This document shows, one piece after another, positions 61,649 to 64,000 of a DNA stretch of 64,000 nt. A program made the position numbers and the translations under genes. Where the stretch lies: positions 62,001 through 126,000 of the forward strand of contig NZ_JAOCQF010000004.1 of the NCBI RefSeq assembly GCF_025380365.1. Direction: 5' to 3'. This DNA is from Albidovulum sediminis. GTDB lineage: Bacteria > Pseudomonadota > Alphaproteobacteria > Rhodobacterales > Rhodobacteraceae. Numbering within the stretch: the stretch's first letter is position 1; each line of letters begins with the position of its first letter. The notes under the pieces are model-generated. The model saw only the letters and a list, made by a program, of their open reading frames with translations, searched no databases and had not been told where the DNA came from.

Positions 61649-62860
61649 ATGTCATCGCCCGATCCGTTCCGCCGCTCCGCCCGCATCGCCGAAGTCGAGT
61701 TGTCGGAGATTTTGCAGATCTCCGAAGCTGCCGCCGCCATGAAGCGCGCGGGCCGTGACGTCATCTCGCTCGGGACCGGTGAGCCGGACTTTCCGACCCC
61801 GCCGCATGTTGTCGCGGCGGCGCACGAGGCGGCTCTCCGGGGCGAAACGACCTATACCGCGACCGCAGGCACCCCCGCCCTGCGGGCCGCCATCGCCGAG
61901 GCCTGCGCGCGCGACAACGGTTACCGCCCGGAACCGGCCGAGGTCATCGTCTCTGCCGGCGCCAAGCAGGTGATCTTCAACGCCTTCTTCGCCACGCTCG
62001 ATGCCGGCGACGAGGTGATCCTCGCCGCGCCCTACTGGACCAGCTACCCCGACATGGTCGGCGTCTGCGGCGGCACGCCCGTTATCGTCGCGGCGGGGGC
62101 GGAGGACGGCTTCAAGCTGACGCCGGCCGCGCTTGCGGCGGCGATCACCGGCCGGACGCGATGGGTTCTCCTGAATTCCCCCGGCAATCCCTCGGGCGCG
62201 GTCTATTCGCCGGCCGAGTTGCAGGCGCTGGCCGAGGAGCTGCGGAACGCGCCCCATGTCGGCATCGTCGCCGACGAGATTTACCAGCACATCTGTTACG
62301 TCCCCTTCGCGTCATTCCGCGCAGTCGCCCCCGATCTTGCGGACCGGACGCTGATCGTGAACGGCGTGTCGAAGTCCCACGCGATGACCGGCTGGCGCAT
62401 CGGCTGGGGCATCGGCCCCAGGCGCCTGATCGAGGCGATGGTGGCTGTGCAGGGCCAGGTGACGTCAGGCGCGTCGTCGGTCAGCCAGGCGGCCGCACTT
62501 GCCGCGGTCTCGGGCGATCAGCAACTTCTGGCGGAGCGCAACGACGACTTCCGCGAACGCCGTGACATGGTGCAGGCGGCGCTCAATGCCACCGGCCTTA
62601 TCCGCTGCGGCTCGGCCGATGGTGCCTTCTACCTCTTTCCCGACTGCACCGCAGCCTTCGGCAAGACGGCGCCCGACGGAACCCGGATCGAAAAGGACGC
62701 CGATTTCACCGCGGCCCTTCTGCAGGCCGAAGGCGTCGCCCTCGTGCCCGGCCGCGCCTTCGGGCTTCCCGGCCATTTCCGCCTGTCCTACGCCTATTCG
62801 CGCGCCTCGCTGACCGAGGCCTGCGCCCGTATCGCCCGTTTCTGCACATCGCTCGCCTGA
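61649..62860 (+). CDS. Aspartate-type (class I) aminotransferase
   Basis: A 403-residue PLP aminotransferase of the Ib/AspC-like group: [49 protein letters not shown], the Schiff-base Lys242 in [18 protein letters not shown] and the C-terminal carboxylate-binding FRLSYAYS. It transfers amino groups among aspartate, aromatic or similar amino acids and 2-oxoglutarate. Divergent LysR regulator upstream and a glutaryl-CoA-dehydrogenase-type gene 11 bp downstream suggest a role in lysine/tryptophan or 2-aminoadipate-type catabolism. Confidence 0.9.
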   Translation: MSSPDPFRRSARIAEVELSEILQISEAAAAMKRAGRDVISLGTGEPDFPTPPHVVAAAHEAALRGETTYTATAGTPALRAAIAEACARDNGYRPEPAEVIVSAGAKQVIFNAFFATLDAGDEVILAAPYWTSYPDMVGVCGGTPVIVAAGAEDGFKLTPAALAAAITGRTRWVLLNSPGNPSGAVYSPAELQALAEELRNAPHVGIVADEIYQHICYVPFASFRAVAPDLADRTLIVNGVSKSHAMTGWRIGWGIGPRRLIEAMVAVQGQVTSGASSVSQAAALAAVSGDQQLLAERNDDFRERRDMVQAALNATGLIRCGSADGAFYLFPDCTAAFGKTAPDGTRIEKDADFTAALLQAEGVALVPGRAFGLPGHFRLSYAYSRASLTEACARIARFCTSLA

Positions 62861-62871
62861 GGAGACCGCCC

Positions 62872-64000
62872 ATGGCCCTGAAACCCAAAGACGCCCCCGA
62901 CCTGTCGCGCTTCGACTGGGAAGACGCCTTCCGCATGGAAGACCAGCTGTCCGAGGATGAGCGGATGATGCGCGACAGCGCGCGTGCCTACGCGCAGGAA
63001 AAGCTGCTGCCGCGGGTCACCGCCGCCTACCGCGAGGAAAAGACCGACCCGGCGATCTTCCGCGAGATGGGAGAGATGGGGCTTCTCGGCGTGACGGTGC
63101 CCGAGGAATACGGTGGGCTCGGCGCCTCCTACGTCGCCTACGGCCTTGTCGCGCGCGAGGTGGAGCGGATCGACAGTGGCTATCGCTCGATGATGTCGGT
63201 GCAGTCATCGCTGGTGATGTATCCGATCTACGCCTACGGATCGGAGGAACAGCGGCGGAAGTACCTGCCGAAGCTCGCCTCCGGCGAATTCATCGGCTGC
63301 TTCGGCCTGACCGAGCCGGATGCAGGCTCCGACCCGGCGGGGATGAAGACCCGGGCCACCAAGACGGCGAACGGCTATGTGCTGAACGGGTCGAAGATGT
63401 GGATTTCGAACGCGCCGATCGCGGACGTGTTCGTCGTCTGGGCCAAATCCGACGCGCACGGCGGCAAGATCCGCGGCTTCGTGCTGGAAAAGGGCATGAA
63501 GGGCCTTTCGGCCCCGAAGATCGGCGGCAAGCTTTCGCTCCGTGCCTCGATTACCGGCGAGATCGTGATGAAGGATGTCGAGGTCGGCGAGGACGCGCTC
63601 TTGCCGAATGTCGAGGGGCTGAAGGGCCCCTTCGGCTGCCTCAACCGCGCTCGCTACGGCATCAGCTGGGGCGTGATGGGCGCGGCCGAGGCCTGTTTCC
63701 ACGCCGCGCGCCAGTACGGGCTCGACCGCAAGCAGTTCAACCGCCCGCTGGCCCAGACTCAGATATTCCAGCTCAAGCTCGCCAACATGCTGACCGAGAT
63801 CAGCCTGGGCCTGCAGGCCAGCTTGCGCGTCGGCCGTCTGATGGACGAGGCCAACGCCGCGCCAGAGATGATTTCCATCGTCAAGCGCAACAACTGCGGC
63901 AAGGCGCTGGAGATTGCGCGCCACGCCCGTGACATGCACGGCGGCAACGGCATCCAGGAGGATTTCCATGTCATGCGGCACATGGTGAACCTCGAAACGG
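62872..64000 (+). CDS. gcdH: Glutaryl-CoA dehydrogenase-like acyl-CoA dehydrogenase, 3' end missing
   Basis: Open to the end of the window, giving 376 visible residues. The start [20 protein letters not shown] has GGAGA 7 bases upstream. Family features: [40 protein letters not shown] for FAD and substrate binding, and [20 protein letters not shown] with [20 protein letters not shown], the pattern of glutaryl-CoA dehydrogenases (oxidative decarboxylation of glutaryl-CoA to crotonyl-CoA). The catalytic Glu lies just past the end (after [13 protein letters not shown]). Probably one operon with the aminotransferase. Confidence 0.9.
   Translation, partial: MALKPKDAPDLSRFDWEDAFRMEDQLSEDERMMRDSARAYAQEKLLPRVTAAYREEKTDPAIFREMGEMGLLGVTVPEEYGGLGASYVAYGLVAREVERIDSGYRSMMSVQSSLVMYPIYAYGSEEQRRKYLPKLASGEFIGCFGLTEPDAGSDPAGMKTRATKTANGYVLNGSKMWISNAPIADVFVVWAKSDAHGGKIRGFVLEKGMKGLSAPKIGGKLSLRASITGEIVMKDVEVGEDALLPNVEGLKGPFGCLNRARYGISWGVMGAAEACFHAARQYGLDRKQFNRPLAQTQIFQLKLANMLTEISLGLQASLRVGRLMDEANAAPEMISIVKRNNCGKALEIARHARDMHGGNGIQEDFHVMRHMVNLET

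Noticed and set aside
1-64000. CRISPR arrays, rRNA genes, transposases or integrases
   Set aside because: No regularly spaced repeats, rRNA-like sequence or recognisable transposase/integrase was seen anywhere in the window.

Overview
This is a roughly 66-70% G+C bacterial window with tightly packed genes, many 4-bp start/stop overlaps and strong GGAGG ribosome sites. The protein repertoire (AioBA with AioR, an Lrp/Rrf2/LysR-rich regulator set, serine-cycle malate-CoA ligase with malyl-CoA lyase, several dimethylglycine-dehydrogenase-like flavoproteins, a non-pyrrolysine MttB homologue, alphaproteobacterial-type Tdh/Kbl, Tad-like genes) and two copies of an intergenic repeat containing a (G)GAGTATTT...CCAGAATGAA core point to an alphaproteobacterium, most likely Rhodobacterales. 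This is inference from gene content and sequence style, not from a marker gene.

Layout. 1-4 kb: the tail of a sigma-54 activator (probably AioR), arsenite oxidase aioB-aioA, a strong hairpin, and a DUF2478 gene, followed by about 650 bp of decayed sequence. 4.7-10 kb: a LysR regulator divergent from a redox group (NAD(P)-binding F420-reductase-like protein, DoxX, glutathionyl-hydroquinone-reductase-like protein, esterase), then a reverse-strand unit of an RBBP9-like hydrolase and two tiny single-span membrane proteins, and an Lrp regulator. 10-14.7 kb: an Rrf2 regulator and a sulfate/thiosulfate ABC transporter operon; one short motif recurs upstream of the hydrolase unit, the Rrf2 gene and the sulfate operon. 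14.9-19.2 kb: a CsoR/RcnR-type repressor with a G-tract operator, an MFS exporter with a His-rich tail, a YqaA-like protein, and convergent chromate genes chrA and chrB-like. 19.2-20.4 kb: a junction with a frameshifted HTH gene and a tRNA-3'-end-like sequence. 20.4-25.6 kb: an uncharacterised four-gene reverse-strand operon (small helical protein, one-span SH3-like protein, secreted coiled-coil protein, polytopic membrane protein). 25.8-27.1 kb: an RhlE-type RNA helicase.

27.4-63 kb is largely a C1/methylated-amine and glycine/serine/threonine metabolic region. A LuxR-type pseudo-receiver regulator faces a serine-cycle operon (SgaA, malyl-CoA lyase, MtkA, MtkB, an orphan 139-residue protein) across a perfect 13-bp inverted repeat. 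After a LysR regulator come two large FAD/GcvT dehydrogenases flanking a zinc-free MDR dehydrogenase and its truncated copy, then an MttB-like methyltransferase, a beta-hydroxyacid dehydrogenase, a GMC oxidoreductase and a lone hydantoinase-A-type subunit. A three-gene TadE/TadG-like unit and a phosphonate-monoester-hydrolase-like sulfatase interrupt this before a DeoR regulator with an IMPase-family phosphatase, a GcvA-like LysR with a third FAD/GcvT dehydrogenase, a class V aminotransferase, threonine catabolism (Tdh, Kbl), an XRE-cupin regulator, a LysR divergent from an aspartate-type aminotransferase, and the start of a glutaryl-CoA-dehydrogenase-like gene.

Working model (inference): the FAD/GcvT enzymes demethylate N-methylated glycines, feeding methylene-tetrahydrofolate and glycine/serine into the serine-cycle genes; Tdh/Kbl and the aminotransferases connect to the same amino-acid pool. 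The first 20 kb is an accessory metal-resistance (As, Ni/Co-like, Cr) and sulfur-uptake region. The most interesting uncharacterised elements are the 20.4-25.6 kb operon, the three-site regulatory motif, the pseudo-receiver/13-bp palindrome pair, and the MttB gene without a corrinoid partner.
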